64,000 nt of DNA from positions 83,540,767-83,604,766 of the forward strand of contig NC_065882.2 in NCBI RefSeq assembly GCF_932274485.2. Reading direction: 5' to 3'. Source of the stretch: Patella vulgata. Lineage: Eukaryota; Mollusca; Gastropoda; Patellidae. This document shows, in pieces, positions 12,130 through 23,240 of the stretch. Numbering within the stretch: the stretch's first letter is position 1; every line of letters starts with the position of its first letter. Under the pieces are notes generated by a model. It was not told the origin of the DNA, made no database searches, and saw nothing but the letters and a program-made list of their open reading frames with translations. The position numbers and the translations under genes are program-made.

Positions 12130-12330
12130 AGATTTGACCAGTATCCTAGGGGTTATAACTGGATTCTGGGCGAGAGTGGACAAGGGTGGGGTGGATGATC
12201 TAGAGTGTCACCCCTCGCTTGCGATCGTGGTTTCGATATCTGGTGTGGGCGCATGTGACTTGGAGATAGGGGTGCCTTCTCAATATCCTGGGTTTACATT
12301 AAAGACCCCTGCGCATGCGCTAAGCATACT
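12130..12330 (+). mobile_element. SINE family 2 (Nin-core), heavily decayed
   Basis: Recognised from the ordered remnants CGTGGTTTCGATATC, CCTGGGTTTACATTAAAGAC and CCCCTGCGCATGCGC, which correspond to consecutive parts of the better copy at 20,210-20,462. A 104-codon frame runs across it and is considered fortuitous. Confidence 0.4.
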
Positions 12331-12569
12331 AAAAGAAGACAACTTGTCTGTGATATCACCATCGGTGAAAAAGGTAGTGGCCAGTTACGACAAGATTGTC
12401 AACAACACAAGTGACACCATCTTGTTGCCAATTAGTCTTCTCACCTGAACATATTATTTTCCAACAATGAATAGTGACCCTTGGATACAAAAGTCCGAAA
12501 TAAACTATATTCCTGACAATAAACTATTTCACTGTCAATACCTCTTTAAATCATACATCCGTGTGTTAT

Positions 12570-12672
12570 CATGTAAACGTTCATCCAGATATTCCGGCGT
12601 GGTTTCCCTTTGTCAGTGATGCAGGACGGATAGCCTGGCAAGGACAGCTGTCTAGTCGTTCGGATGGACGAC
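12570..12672 (+). mobile_element. SINE family 1 fragment
   Basis: A central piece only: GTTCATCCAGATATTCCGGC, GTTTCCCTTTGTCAGTGATG and ACAGCTGTCTAGTCGTTCGG. Both ends are missing. Confidence 0.65.
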
Positions 12673-13089
12673 TATTCTTTTGTATTCTTTTGTTTATTGG
12701 TATATACATGTCTGTTTATTTTGATATATATTTAATTTGTATGACAAGCTTGTCGAGAAATGCATGTCAACGTGTAGCTTAAGGATTATCGCGAAACATT
12801 TCTAGGGGATTTTAAAAACAGTACATGATGAGTACATATTTATTTACTTTTGTTTTTTGTGTGGGTCATTTTGAAATAAATTCTACAGCATATTTTAACG
12901 ATACATAAATAATAGAATACATATTAGCAATACGCAAGGCCCCTTTGATTTTTAAGTTAGACCGAACGAATCATTTAGTGTTCATCATGGGGTATGGAGG
13001 TCTTTATTAGATAGTTGGAGCTGAAAAATAGGACGTTAAACATCATTTTATTCGATCATTTTGTGGGTGAGGGAGAAAGAGACGGGTGG
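12673..13089. other. Intergenic, nothing recognised
   Basis: AT-rich sequence without an open frame of interest. The G run near 13,088 belongs to the SINE that follows. Confidence 0.5.
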
Positions 13090-13325
13090 GGGGGGATTAC
13101 GTCCACTAGACACAAACTAGGTCATTTCGGGACTAACATATGGTTTAAGAAAAATGTCTTCAATAATTAGCTTGGGCGTAGGGGTCTTTAGCAGTGGGAG
13201 GACCCGGAAAAAACTCACGGGGCTCGACAGGCGACCCTACTCCATGTCAAGTACAACCGGGAAATCGAAACCACGTCAGTTGACAGACCGTATGATACAA
13301 TGCGTATGCGCTTACCATTGGCCCC
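13090..13325 (-). mobile_element. SINE family 2 (Nin-core)
   Basis: Minus-strand copy reading from a tRNA-like head (near 13,325) through GACTCAATG-type sequence, a Nin core (degenerate CGTGAGTTTTTTCCGGGTCC, CTCCCACTGCTAAAGACCCC) to GGACGTAAT. The Nin-DC core is a conserved SINE domain known from lancelets, molluscs and other animals. Confidence 0.8.
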
Positions 13326-13344
13326 ACCCCTCCTCATAACTTTA

Positions 13345-13936
13345 ATATTAAGAAATAACTGCCGTTTAGGTAATGATATAATGAATCTTTATTCGGCGTT
13401 TCATCACTCTCACTTCATTATTACCAAAGTTATCGTGCCCCAAAGCATCAACAACTCAGATTGTTTATATCTGCTTACCCTAAGCAGACAGTGTTCATCA
13501 TCAAACTCCATTAGGGCATTCACCTAATTAACACCTACACCCAAGTTTGAACATTCTACCTCAATTAGAAGGAGGGTTATTGTCATCCATAGTCTCGACC
13601 AATCAAATTGCTTATCGCTTATTGCTCCTTATCCTAAGCAGAAAATTCTCATCGAACTTAGTCAAGGTATTGATGTAATGAAACTATACACGAAATTTCA
13701 TCACTCTCACTAAATTAGAACTAAACGTATTGTGTCCCAAAGCATCAGCCAATCAAATTGCGTATCTCTGCTTGCACTAAGCAGAAAATTCTTATCTTCG
13801 AACTTCATCAAGGCATTCACCTAATAGACACCTAGAAATTAGAGAGAGAGTTATTGTGTACCAAAAAAAGTGTGACGGACAGACAGACGGACGAACCCAT
13901 GTTAATAGTCCCCTGCTTTTTTAAATAGCGGGGGAC
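13345..13936 (-). mobile_element. Modular GTCCCC repeat, truncated
   Basis: Minus-strand copy whose left end (GTCCCCCGCT after reversal) is at 13,936, next to a run of GTCCGTCTGTC repeats. Three internal modules follow, and the GCCTCACTGTTGGCTTG end is missing. Confidence 0.8.
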
Positions 13937-14502
13937 AATTACACATGTGTAAAAACCGTTTCGGGTCAAATATGTCTGTATTTTGGCTTCAGGTCTGGGA
14001 TCAGTGGCGTTTCTTATGATGAAAATTCGATTTATTACAAACGAACAAAAACGTAAGCTTCTCAAAGAATTTGTTTAAAAAAATTATTTTATAAAATTGT
14101 ATGGTTTATTTGTAATGATTTATTTTGGTGAGACAACAATTGTTGTAAAACAATATATATGTGCTTCTTTTGATATATACAATCCGTAAACAGAGAGTGT
14201 TTTGTTTTATCGAACTTTGAATTAAATCGAAAACGCTGAAGAAAGAACTCTTGATTAGTTTTTATTTACATAAACTAAATTCGTCAATACCATTAAGTCA
14301 TAATCGATCAATAATGTGAAACATTTTATAATCATAATCATCATTTTCTATAGCGCTGAAAAATCAGTCTGTCTGACTCTGTAGCGCTTTACAATGTACA
14401 ATGTAAATATGATTATCAAAATAAACAAACAAACATACATCTATATGCAAATAAACAAAAGAATAGTCAAGTTACAATATACATAATGGTTTATCGATTT
14501 TT
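13937..14502. other. Intergenic, nothing recognised
   Basis: AT-rich sequence with no gene. Only the last dozen bases (GTTTATCGATTT) match the outer edge of the minus-strand arm of the gene duplication, so the outer limit of that duplication falls at about 14,490. Confidence 0.5.
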
Positions 14503-15435
14503 GTCCCCCGCCTTTAGAAGAAAGCAGGGGACTATTAAAATGGTTTCGTCCGTCTGTCTGTCCGTCACATTTTTTGGGACACAATAACTCTCCTTGGTGT
14601 AGGTGTTTATTAGGTCAATGCCTTGATGGAGTTCGAATATGAGCATAAGAGATAAGCAATTTGATTGGTTGATGCTTTGGGACACGATAACTTAAGTTCC
14701 AATTAAGTGAGAGTGACGAACCTTGGTGTATAGTTTCATTACATCAATACCTTGACTAAGTTCGATATTGAGCATTTTCTGTTTAGGGTAAGCAGAGCGA
14801 TAAGCAATTTGATTGGTCGAGACGTTGGAACACAATAACTCTCCTTCTAATTGAGCTAGAATGTTCAAACTTGGTGGAGGTGTTTTATGAGGTCAATGCC
14901 TTGAAGGAGTGCGAAGATGAGCATTCTCTGCCTAGGGTAAGCAGAGATAAGCAATTTGATTGGTTGACGCTTGGGGACACGATAACTTTAGTTCTAACTA
15001 ATTAAGTGAGAGTGATGAAACTTGGTGTATAGTTTCATTACATCAATACCTTGACTAAGTTCGATGATGAGAATTTTCTGCTTAGGCTAAGGAGCAATAA
15101 CCATTTGGATTGGTCAACTCTTTGGAACATAACAACTCTGCTTCTAATTGGGGTAGAATGTTTAAACTTGATGTAGATGTTCGTCTTGACTGAGTTCATT
15201 GATTAACATATCGCGCTAAAGCTAAGCAGAGATAAGCAATTTCCTTGGTCGATGCTTTGGGACAAGATAACTTTGATTCTATTCTGATAGAGAGTGATGA
15301 AACTTAGTGCATAGTTGATAATCAGTTTGATTGCTTAATACTTTTGAAAAAAATAGATGTGCGATTAATTAATATGTGTCATCTATTTATTTGGGGATTT
15401 CGTCGGGGTACATCAGCCTCACTGTTGGCTTGTTT
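14503..15435 (+). mobile_element. Modular GTCCCC repeat, near full length, arm-specific insertion
   Basis: A near-full copy from GTCCCCCGCC to TCACTGTTGGCTTG with four internal modules. In the plus arm it separates GGTTTATCGATTTT from CTTAATGTAGTCTTTCC. In the minus arm the corresponding sequences (GTTTATCGATTTG and TTTTGTAGTCTTTC, near 35,815-35,835) are adjacent. The insertion therefore came after the inverted gene duplication. Confidence 0.85.
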
Positions 15436-15895
15436 TTCTTAATGTAGTCTTTCCTCTTCGTCGAACTTTCTTTTGAAATTATCAGACTAGAGAGAGTCAA
15501 TATCTCAAATCTTCGCAGACCGACAACTATTGTGTTAGGTAATTCAATCCTACTGAAATGTCTTTTGTTTCTGTATTGCTGTTTTAAGAGTACAATTTGC
15601 GACTCGTTTTATGAAGATTTCATCCGTCCAGATTTCTGTACGGACAAGGTTCTGACTAGCCTTGAAAGTTATTTAACTCTGGAATCAACAAGTCTAATAC
15701 AGTGTGCAGCCAGATGTTCCTTAGATAACAACTGTTTATCAGTTTCTTACAGAAAAACGGACAGAGCTTGCTTTTTAACTTTTGGACTTTTAGACAATGA
15801 CTGTGGAAATGGAGTAACTTTCACTGGTTCGGTTTACTAAAAAAAGAAACGTGCCATAAAGGTAGGTGTTTTGAAATGTTACATGATATTAATCG

Positions 15896-16060
15896 TGTAT
15901 TCGCAAGGGACGATAAATCCAGGTCTCATGTACACATTGGCATGCACGTAAGGGAACCCTTGACAATTGGTGTTACTGTTCGGGTAAAATTTCCCGTATT
16001 CATTATCCCGGTCGGAGCAGAACTGTAGGACGTTAAACCCTATTTCATTTTCGTCATGAT
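15896..16060 (+). mobile_element. SINE family 1, 5'-truncated, shared by both arms
   Basis: It carries CATGTACACATTGGCATGCA through GGACGTTAAACCC. The same truncated SINE lies at the mirrored intron-1 position in the minus arm (35,190-35,362), so it was inserted before the duplication. Confidence 0.75.
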
Positions 16061-16499
16061 AAGATATGTTACAGAGTCGAACCATCTGGATAGTTGGGTG
16101 AGAGTAATGTGATGGGATATCCGTCTTTTGTTAAAATTTCCAAACGCATCCGAACTCCATCGGATGTGCCGAGAGCCGTATTCGTCTGCAAAAGTCACTG
16201 GTTAGAGAATGATCTTTAAATGATGATTGACCTCGAATTAAGGTCAAATACCCCCCCACCCCTGGGAAAAGTTCTATAAGATGCCTTGGCCAGAAGAAAA
16301 TTGTGCCCATTTGATGGACCCTCTACGCAACCGCCCCCCCCCCCCCCCGGTCTAAAATAATTAATAATGATTGAAAATAAAACCCTTATATGGATATACT
16401 ACTTCGGATGCTACGTTTCAATATACATACAGGAATCGTTATCAAGCAAATAATGATATTTAACAAAAATGTGGTGAAATTTATATAGATAACATCATA

Positions 16500-17305
16500 A
16501 CAACTGAAAACCATTTAATAAGATATTTATTACGATATAGAAATGTGCGAATAATGGTACATTAGTTAATAATGATTATTTATTACCATATAGAAATGTA
16601 TGAATAATCCAAACCATTAGACAAAATTCAAAGTCCTAAAAAAAACGGTATAGGCAAAATAGTGTAATAAGGCAAAATAGTGTAATCAGCATATGGACTG
16701 TTCACCGTGTACAAAATACACGACAAACAGTGGTAACAGGTGTCCGGAATAAGTTAAGGGCACAATAATACTCCTGCTGGCTTGACAGCTCCAGAAAATA
16801 AAAAATGGCCTTATTCTAAGTACTAGATGTGTAAGTGTCCTACCTGTTGTGTAAATTATCCATTAAATCCTATTTTACTTGTCCAGTGGGTTTAAAAATA
16901 TTTTTTAATCCAAGTCACATTTGAAAAGCTTTACGTCAGGCTTTTTAAATCATTTAGTTGAATTTTTCAAATTGTTTAAATTAGGTGTGTTTAGATGAAA
17001 TTTGTATCATCAATAAATTGGAATATTTTAAAATAGTACAGTTTGTTGACCAGAATAAAGATTGGGACATATTATTCAGTTACAACAAGAGTGGTATTGG
17101 GCTTTCAATAATACTTGTTTATTTCGATGTATGAATAATGGTACATTAGTTAATAATGATCATTTATTACGGTATTGGAATATATGAATAACGGTACATT
17201 AGTTAATGATGATTATTTATTACGATATAGAAATGTATGAATAATGGTACATTAGTTAATAATGACTGTGTGTGTAGTTAATGATGATTATTTATTACGA
17301 TATAG
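16500..17305 (+). repeat. 53-bp exon-edge minisatellite, interrupted by R2
   Basis: Units of about 53 bases read ATTTATTACGATATAG, AAATGTATGAATAATGG, TACATTAGTTAATAATGA. The last unit is followed by the real EGF exon at 17,306, whose first 36 bases are the same sequence. Units at 16,530-16,620 and 17,125-17,305 flank the inserted R2 repeat. Confidence 0.8.
16762..17090 (-). repeat. Dispersed repeat R2, copy 2
   Basis: Reverse-complement match of 505-832. It interrupts the 53-bp minisatellite in the plus arm and is absent from the minus arm. No coding capacity. Confidence 0.7.
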
Positions 17306-17639
17306 AAATGTATGAATAATGGTACATTAGTTAATAATGACTGTGTGTGTTATGGTGGATTTGTTGAAACATACTGTGAAAAACTAATGACTGGTAAATA
17401 TCACACTGTATTACTTTCAATAACTGTTTCCACAACTTTCCACATTCAAGGAAACATTCTTGTTTTGTGCAACTTTCATCCTCTTGTTTTTCACGCTAAT
17501 GGAAAACCAATTTTTGCATAACCAGGACTGTGTACTTGGAACGCATGTTTAACGCCTGGTCGTAGCTGTCTATTGGTACGGATGTAATAAACCGGGATGT
17601 TGACCTGCGGATATCACAAGCTGATAAAGGGGTTAATTG

Positions 17640-17850
17640 TTACTGGGAACTGTTGTAGGGAACCCTCCCAAACATCAATTTGATACAGTGGTGAACTGTT
17701 ATTGAGAACCCTTCCAAGCAAGCCAATACAGTGGTAAACTCTTCCAAACAGCAGGTGAACTGTTATGGGGAACACATTTCTAAACAGCATGTTGATACAG
17801 TGATGAACTCTTATGGGGAACACTTCTTAACCGGAAGTTTATAAAGTCCA
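17640..17850 (+). repeat. ~42-bp minisatellite in intron 2 (plus arm)
   Basis: Four to five diverged units on the theme GATACAGTGGTGAACTGTTA and GGAACCCTTCCAAACAGCA. It mirrors 33,960-34,290 in the other arm, so the array predates the duplication. The unit count differs between arms. Confidence 0.7.
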
Positions 17851-17904
17851 TACAGCCATCCAACCTGCAGCAAGATCTGGTTATCGTCTTCAAAGTGATG
17901 GGGC

Positions 17905-18160
17905 GGGGGGTGGATGTCCGAATGGTTAGCGTGTACGCGTTGTATCATAAGGTCTGTCATTGAGTCAACTGGGGTGGTTTCGATTTCCCGGTTGTACGTG
18001 ACATGGAGTAGGTTCGCCTGTCCAACCTCCTGGGTTTTCTCCGGTTTCCTCCCACTGCTAAAGACCCCTACGCATAAGTGAATTATTGTAATAAATAATG
18101 AACCATATGTTAGTCCCGAAATGACCTAGCTTGTGTCGAGTGGACGTTACCCCCCCCCCC
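17905..18160 (+). mobile_element. SINE family 2 (Nin-core), shared by both arms
   Basis: tRNA-like head GGATGTCCGAATGGTTAGCG, Nin core CCTGGGTTTTCTCCGGTTTC, then GTCCCGAAATGACCTAG and GTGGACGTTACCCC. The mirrored copy lies at 33,655-33,928 in intron 2 of the intact gene. Confidence 0.8.
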
Positions 18161-19809
18161 CATTATATATAATAACGGCCCCTCCACTACAACAGATCAA
18201 ACATTTTTAAACACTGAAGAATAAAGTCAATTCTGGAACCCCTTCGAGAACATGGGCCCTGAAGCTTAAGCTACCTTAGCTGGCATGAATTGTACGAGGA
18301 TGTGAGAATGAAAGTAATTAAAATAGATATTACCCTCTTCATGAAAACCTTGTCAACAATATACAGAGTATTCCCCCTCTTCATGAAAACAATGGTCAAT
18401 GATGTACATGTTACAGGGTTCTTTTTAATGTACAGAATTAAGGTGATTGACCGAATCTATGATTTGTCACCCGAAAACCTTTTTTAATTGCTGTCTTGCA
18501 GATTGTAGTGAAGGCTACCGAGAAATGTATCAAGATGGACCATTGAGGTTGTATGAAGCCCTACCACCTGGTGCAACAGAATCGTTTACCTTGATTTGCA
18601 AGATGAAATGGGGTGGACGCACTATAATATTGTACCATTTTACTTATAAGCAAACACTAAATCGCACCTAGACAGAGTATCGAGATGGTTTTTACAATGA
18701 GGTTGGTGCTACTTTGGATTGGACTTGAGAAACTGTACTGGGTAAGTCGTAGTAAGAAGTTTGATTTTTATGTTCAGTTTAAGAAAAAATCGAACCCTAA
18801 TCAAAGTGTCATAATCGTGAATGAAAATTTTGAAATAGGTAATTCATCAACAAACTACCAACGTCTAAGTGCCCGGTTGAATTATGCCAGATCCCAGATA
18901 AACGTAACTGATTGTCTATCCGATCTGATCTGATCGGATCGGCTTTCTCCTCGTATGATATGGATAACAACCGAGTACCGGGCTTGGGCTGTCCTCATAC
19001 CTATGGTGGTGGATGGTGGTATAACGGAGCGTGTGCACAATGTAATCCTATGGGTGACTTACGCAACGCAACAGGCGGTACTGGAGTTTTTTGGGAACCG
19101 CTATCGTGGAGACCGAAGTCTATATCTATTTGATTTCAAAATTAATTATTTGTACTTAGCAGAAGAGGCTTGAATATGTTAAATCAAAAGCTGTAATGCT
19201 ATTTGGTAATTTATGCGAAGTTGCATTAGGCGAATATAAGTGCACATGGTATATGTTTTATTTGTCATCTCTATTGTCAGTATATTAGCTGTGGTATGAG
19301 TTTATTTAAAACGCAAATTAATTGTTTATAAAAAAAAGTGTATGAATAATAGGATATGGGGTCTAAGGCCAAGGATAAATTCTATACTTTAGAACACTTG
19401 TTGGGATGTAAGGTATGGGGCATGTCCATTCGTTATTTGGCTTATTCGTGACGTCATTAGGGTTAGTAACCAATTATTATAGTTAATTACGTCATATTTG
19501 ACCAATTAAATAATAGATAGCAGATGTCCAGGCATATGAGACATGTAGATGTGGAGAGACCGAATACTATGTAGAAATTCGTTGGGAGAGACCGCTGAGG
19601 TTCAAGAGGCAACATCTGGATTCAGAAAGTCCCGTAGGAGAGCTATATGGTTTAGGGAGATCCTTCAGACGAAATGGTGGGGTTGAGAGATAGAGAGAAT
19701 GACTTTATTTTATATCTATGCTTGTAACCTATGTATCCAGCTTGATATAAAACTGTAGAAACCGTACTTTTGTTCCTGTCATATTGTTTGTTAATCATTG
19801 GATATTTTG

Positions 19810-20205
19810 GGACTGATAAAAAGATATGCCCTAAACAGTTAAAGAATTACAAATATAGCCAGAGACAATACTAGACGATCACACGTTTCATGTGTTGAGT
19901 TTTTGGGCAATTGTGCTTTCCAGATCTAACAAGCGACTCATAGAACTGCATCGTATGAAATATTTGATTTGGTTGCCGAACTGTGCATAGCGACGCATAG
20001 AGCTACAAATCATATATTATCTTCTCTATAAATTACACAGTCAATGTATTTTATTAAAATGTATGGCTGTTCCAAATTACTCAAACGAACAATAGTTAAG
20101 CTTTTCGAAATTATATAGTTAATTTAAACCTCATCTGTCGTAAATTATTAGAAATAAAATTCGCCTTTCATTCATTTAATATTTACCTAATCCCTTGATC
20201 GCGTT
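19810..20205. other. Spacer sequence, nothing recognised
   Basis: AT-rich sequence with two loosely related segments (GCGACTCATAGAACTGCAT at about 19,930 and GCGACGCATAGAGCTACA at about 19,990). No gene. Confidence 0.45.
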
Positions 20206-20209
20206 GGGT

Positions 20210-20462
20210 ATGGGGGGTTGGATGGCTGAATGGTTAGCGTGTCATTGAGTCGACTGGCGTGGTTTCGAATCCCCGGTTGTACGTGACAAGGAGTAGGGTC
20301 GCCTGTCCAACCTCGTGGGTTTTCCCCGGGTCCTCCGGTTTCCTCCCACTGCTAAAGACCCCTATGCGCAAGCGAATTACTGAAATAAAATTAAATTATA
20401 CGTTAGTCCCGAAATGACCTAGTTTGTGTCGAGTGGACGTTAAACCCCATTTCTCTCTCTCC
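20210..20462 (+). mobile_element. SINE family 2 (Nin-core), best-preserved copy
   Basis: Order seen: tRNA-like head GGATGGCTGAATGGTTAGCG with B-box-like GGTTTCGAATCCCC, then ACAAGGAGTAGGGTCGCC, Nin core GTGGGTTTTCCCCGGGTCC and CCGGTTTCCTCCCACTGC, then TAGTCCCGAAATGACCTAG, GGACGTTAAACCCC and a CT-rich tail. It is mobilised in trans by a LINE in known SINEs; no partner LINE is visible here. Confidence 0.85.
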
Positions 20463-21477
20463 CGTTGGGTATCATTTGTATTTCATAGAATTGTGTACAC
20501 TGCAGTACCGCAGGTGGGACAAAGCCTACCACGGAAAACTACATGAGGTTTTCATAGTTCTTAGGAACCCGCAAGTATCCAAGCCGGACGAAAAAATCTT
20601 CAAACTACTCTACATGTGTCTGAGGAGGAATGACTTCGCTTTCAACGACCAAGTTTTCCTCCAGTCTTCCGGAACTGCGATGGGAAAATGATTTGCCCCG
20701 AGTTATGCAAATCTCTTCATGGCGGAGTGGCAAAGGGAAGTTCTGCCCCTCTGCCCATTGAAACCAGATTTCTATGGACGTTTTCTGGATGGAGTTTTCA
20801 GATTCTGGACGTACACACTACACGAATTGTGGACGTATTTCAACATTCTGAACAATCATAATCCATCTGTCAAATTAACCGCAAATGTAAGTCATAATAG
20901 CATATATTTTCTTGACACCACCGTTTTTAAAAGTAGTAACATCAATAATAACACTGGCCCATTGGAAACTAAAGTAGTTTTCAAAGGAACCGATACACAC
21001 CAATTACTGTTTAAAAACTCGTTTCACCAAAAACATACGTTCTCTGATATAAAATTTCAGATTCTCCGTTTCCATAGGATATGTACTCGGAAGGCCGACT
21101 TTTGAGTCAGCATGTACGTTGGTATTGCAAATTAAGACAAAGGGGGTACTCCAAACGCTATCTCAGTCGTATAAATATCATTACTCTAGCCAAAGAAACA
21201 AACAATATGCAATCAGCAGTTAAAACCAAAACTTGTGTCCATCTATCCCAGATGCCACACGTGCAAAATGACCAGTTCCACAACAAAACATCTGGCACAC
21301 AATTCCCAGCAGTTCAAACATAATTTATCTAATTTCACGCAGACAGTGTGACCAACAATACGTAGTGGAAAGCGAAAAATGCACTTAGGGAAAGAATTAA
21401 CGGTCATCGGTCAGACCTAGTCACCAACAGAAACAAACCGGTTTCAATTCACTTCAACTAACCAATTCATGACATTT
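20463..21477 (+). mobile_element. Penelope-like element fragment: RT C-terminal part + GIY-YIG region
   Basis: Plus-strand peptides include the RT-like strings QSSGTAMGK, FAPSYANLFMAEWQREVLP, FYGRFLDGVFRFWT and FFLDTTVF-type text, then FHRICTRKADF, in the order seen in Penelope-like reverse transcriptases. This is followed by a decayed GIY-YIG endonuclease region (IIYLIS, QYV, a GHRSD-like stretch). The copy is truncated at both ends, lacks the N-terminal RT motifs and has several breaks, so it is inactive. It abuts the modular repeat at 21,478. Confidence 0.8.
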
Positions 21478-23240
21478 TTATACGCCCATATTTTCATGTG
21501 GGCGTATATTGTCGTCGCCCCTGTCCGTCCGTCCACAATTGTTTGTGAACAGTCTACAGGTCACAATTTTTATCCGATTTTAATGAAACCTAAAATATAG
21601 GTTTATCACCCTAAGATCTCGGTTCCTTTCGATATTGGCATGTATCGAACTGTAACTTCATGGATTATGGCCCCTGATTGTACGGAAAATCACGTTTTTA
21701 GCTTGTGAACACTGTAGAGGTCACAATTTTTATCCAATTTAGTTTAAACTTGAGATGTATGATTATAACCCAAAGATCTCGGTTCCTTTCGATATTCGCG
21801 CATATCGGAACGTAACTTCCTGAATTATGGCCCATGATTGTGCGAAAAATCTCGTTTTTAGCTTGTGGGCCCTGGCTCCCTAGCCTGGAGGTCGGGTGTT
21901 CGATCCCTGCATTGGCCGAGAAAGTTTATCTCGATTTTCCGGCGTGGTTTCCCCTTGTCAGTGATGCAGAACGGAGGGCCTGACAAGGACAGCTGCCTAG
22001 TCGTTCGGATGGTACGAAAAACCGAGGTCCCGTGTACACATTGGCGTGCACGTAAAAGATCCCTTGGCAGTTGGAATTCGATATATAAGAGTAGGCCGTA
22101 GCGCCGCTGTCCGGGCAAAATTTCCCTCTTAGCACACTGTATGGCGTATGCCCGTCTTCAATTAGCCCGGGTTAGGTGCAGAAGAGTAGGACGTTAAACC
22201 CCATTTCATTTCATTTCATTTTCATAATTTTAATCCGATTTAAAAAAAAAAAACGTATTATTATATCACCGTTACACCCTAAAGACGGCTGAGTACGAAT
22301 GTCGTGAAAATCGGCCCAAAACTGACAGACAAAATGGCTGCCGTTCGTTCTCAAATAGCGTAAAAATATGGTATATCAAGGTTGTGGACCCTTTAGAGGT
22401 CACAATTTTAATCCTGTTTTGATGAAACTTGAAATGTAAGTTTATAACCGAAAGATCTCGGTTCCTTTCGATATTCGCATATCGGAACGTAACTTCTTGA
22501 ATTATGGCCCCTGATTGTACGAAAGATCGCAATTTTAGCTTGTGGAGCCCATAGAGGTCATAATTTTTATCCGATTTAAAAAAACGTATTATTATATCAC
22601 CGTTAGACCCAAAGGGCGGCTGAGTTCGAATTTCGTGAAAATCGGCCCAAAACTGACAGACAAAATGGCCGCCCTTCGTTCTCAAATAGCGTAAAATATG
22701 GTATATCAAGGTTGTCTATAGAGGTCACAATTTTTATCCGATTTTGGTGAAACTTGAAATGTAAGTTTATAACCCAAGATCTCGGTTCCTATCGATATTC
22801 GTGCATATCGGACCGTCACTTCCTGAATTATGGCCCCTGATTGTACGAAAAATCGCGTTTTTAGCTTGTGGACCCTATAGAGATCATAATTTTTATCCGA
22901 TTTTAAAAAAAAACGTATTATTATATCACCGTTACACCCTAAGGACGGCTGAGTTCGAATTTTGTGAAAACCGGCCCAAAAATGACAGACAAAATGGTCG
23001 CCCTTCGTTCTCAAATAGCGTAAAAATATGGTATATCAAGGTTGTGGACCCTTTAGAGGTCACAATTTTTATCCGATTTTGTTGAAACTTGAAATGTAAG
23101 TTTATAAACCAAAGATCTCGGTTCCTTTCGATATTCGCGAATATCGGACCGTAACTTCCTGAATTATGGCCCCAGATTGTACAAAAAACACTTTCTTTTT
23201 AGCTTGTTCTCTATCCATCTCTCGAAAATGTGGGCGTATC
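21478..23240 (+). repeat. Modular GGGCGTAT repeat with nested SINE
   Basis: It begins with a hairpin (ATACGCCCAT against ATGTGGGCGTAT) and GTCCGTCCGTCC, then about six modules of CTATAGAGGTCACAATTTTT, ATCCGATTTT, AAGATCTCGGTTCC, TTATGGCCCCTGATTGTAC and CGTTTTTAGCTTGTG. A second module type carries TATTATATCACCGTTACACC and ACTGACAGACAAAATGG. A family 1 SINE (21,863-22,231) interrupts it. Frames of 90-145 codons here read repeat sequence and are not genes. The right end lies near GTGGGCGTAT at 23,230. Confidence 0.8.
21863..22231 (+). mobile_element. SINE family 1 nested in modular repeat
   Basis: Contains CCTGGAGGTCGGGTGTTCGA (B-box-like) through AAACCCCATTTCATTTC. The flanking modules resume after the ATTTC tail, so it inserted after the modular repeat formed. 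The A-box part of the head is missing. Confidence 0.85.

Larger units (their letters stand above)
15529..19142 (+). pseudogene. Decayed PAN-EGF-fibrinogen domain gene copy
   Basis: Three exon-equivalents correspond to the intact minus-strand gene: 15,529-15,861 (signal peptide + PAN), 17,306-17,393 (short EGF) and 18,502-19,142 (fibrinogen C domain). Exon lengths of the first two (333 and 88 bases) and the splice sites GTAGGTG and GTAAAT are conserved. Damage relative to the other copy: ATG has become ATT at the start codon; TAC is TAA near the end of exon 1 (15,838); TGG is TAG in NRTW (about 18,669); one base is inserted near 18,715; a 5-base CTGAT duplication lies near 18,925; and the terminal TGG is TGA. 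The EGF exon remains open. With both the start codon lost and the frame broken repeatedly, it is very unlikely to encode the full protein. Confidence 0.85.
15440..19806 (+). repeat. Plus arm of the inverted gene duplication
   Basis: This arm aligns in reverse complement with about 30,940-35,822. Shared order: 5' leader, PAN exon, SINE 1 remnant, 53-bp minisatellite, EGF exon, CCACTG-type minisatellite, SINE 2, fibrinogen-domain exon, and 3' flank up to GTTAATCATTGGATATTTT. Differences are the R2 repeat here and the Penelope-like insertion in the other arm. The homology is diverged throughout rather than identical, so the event is not recent. Identity was not computed. Confidence 0.85.

Noticed and set aside
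14000-15500. CRISPR-like spacing of repeated words (AAGCAATTTGATTGG) in the GTCCCC repeat
   Set aside because: Repeats are diverged, of unequal spacing, part of an interspersed eukaryotic element, and without cas-like genes.
15879-16085. 68-codon minus-strand frame in intron 1
   Set aside because: It is the reverse translation of a SINE family 1 fragment.
22272-23014. Overlapping minus-strand frames of 102 and 145 codons with similar peptides
   Set aside because: They are translations of successive modules of the GGGCGTAT repeat; similarity comes from the repeat itself.
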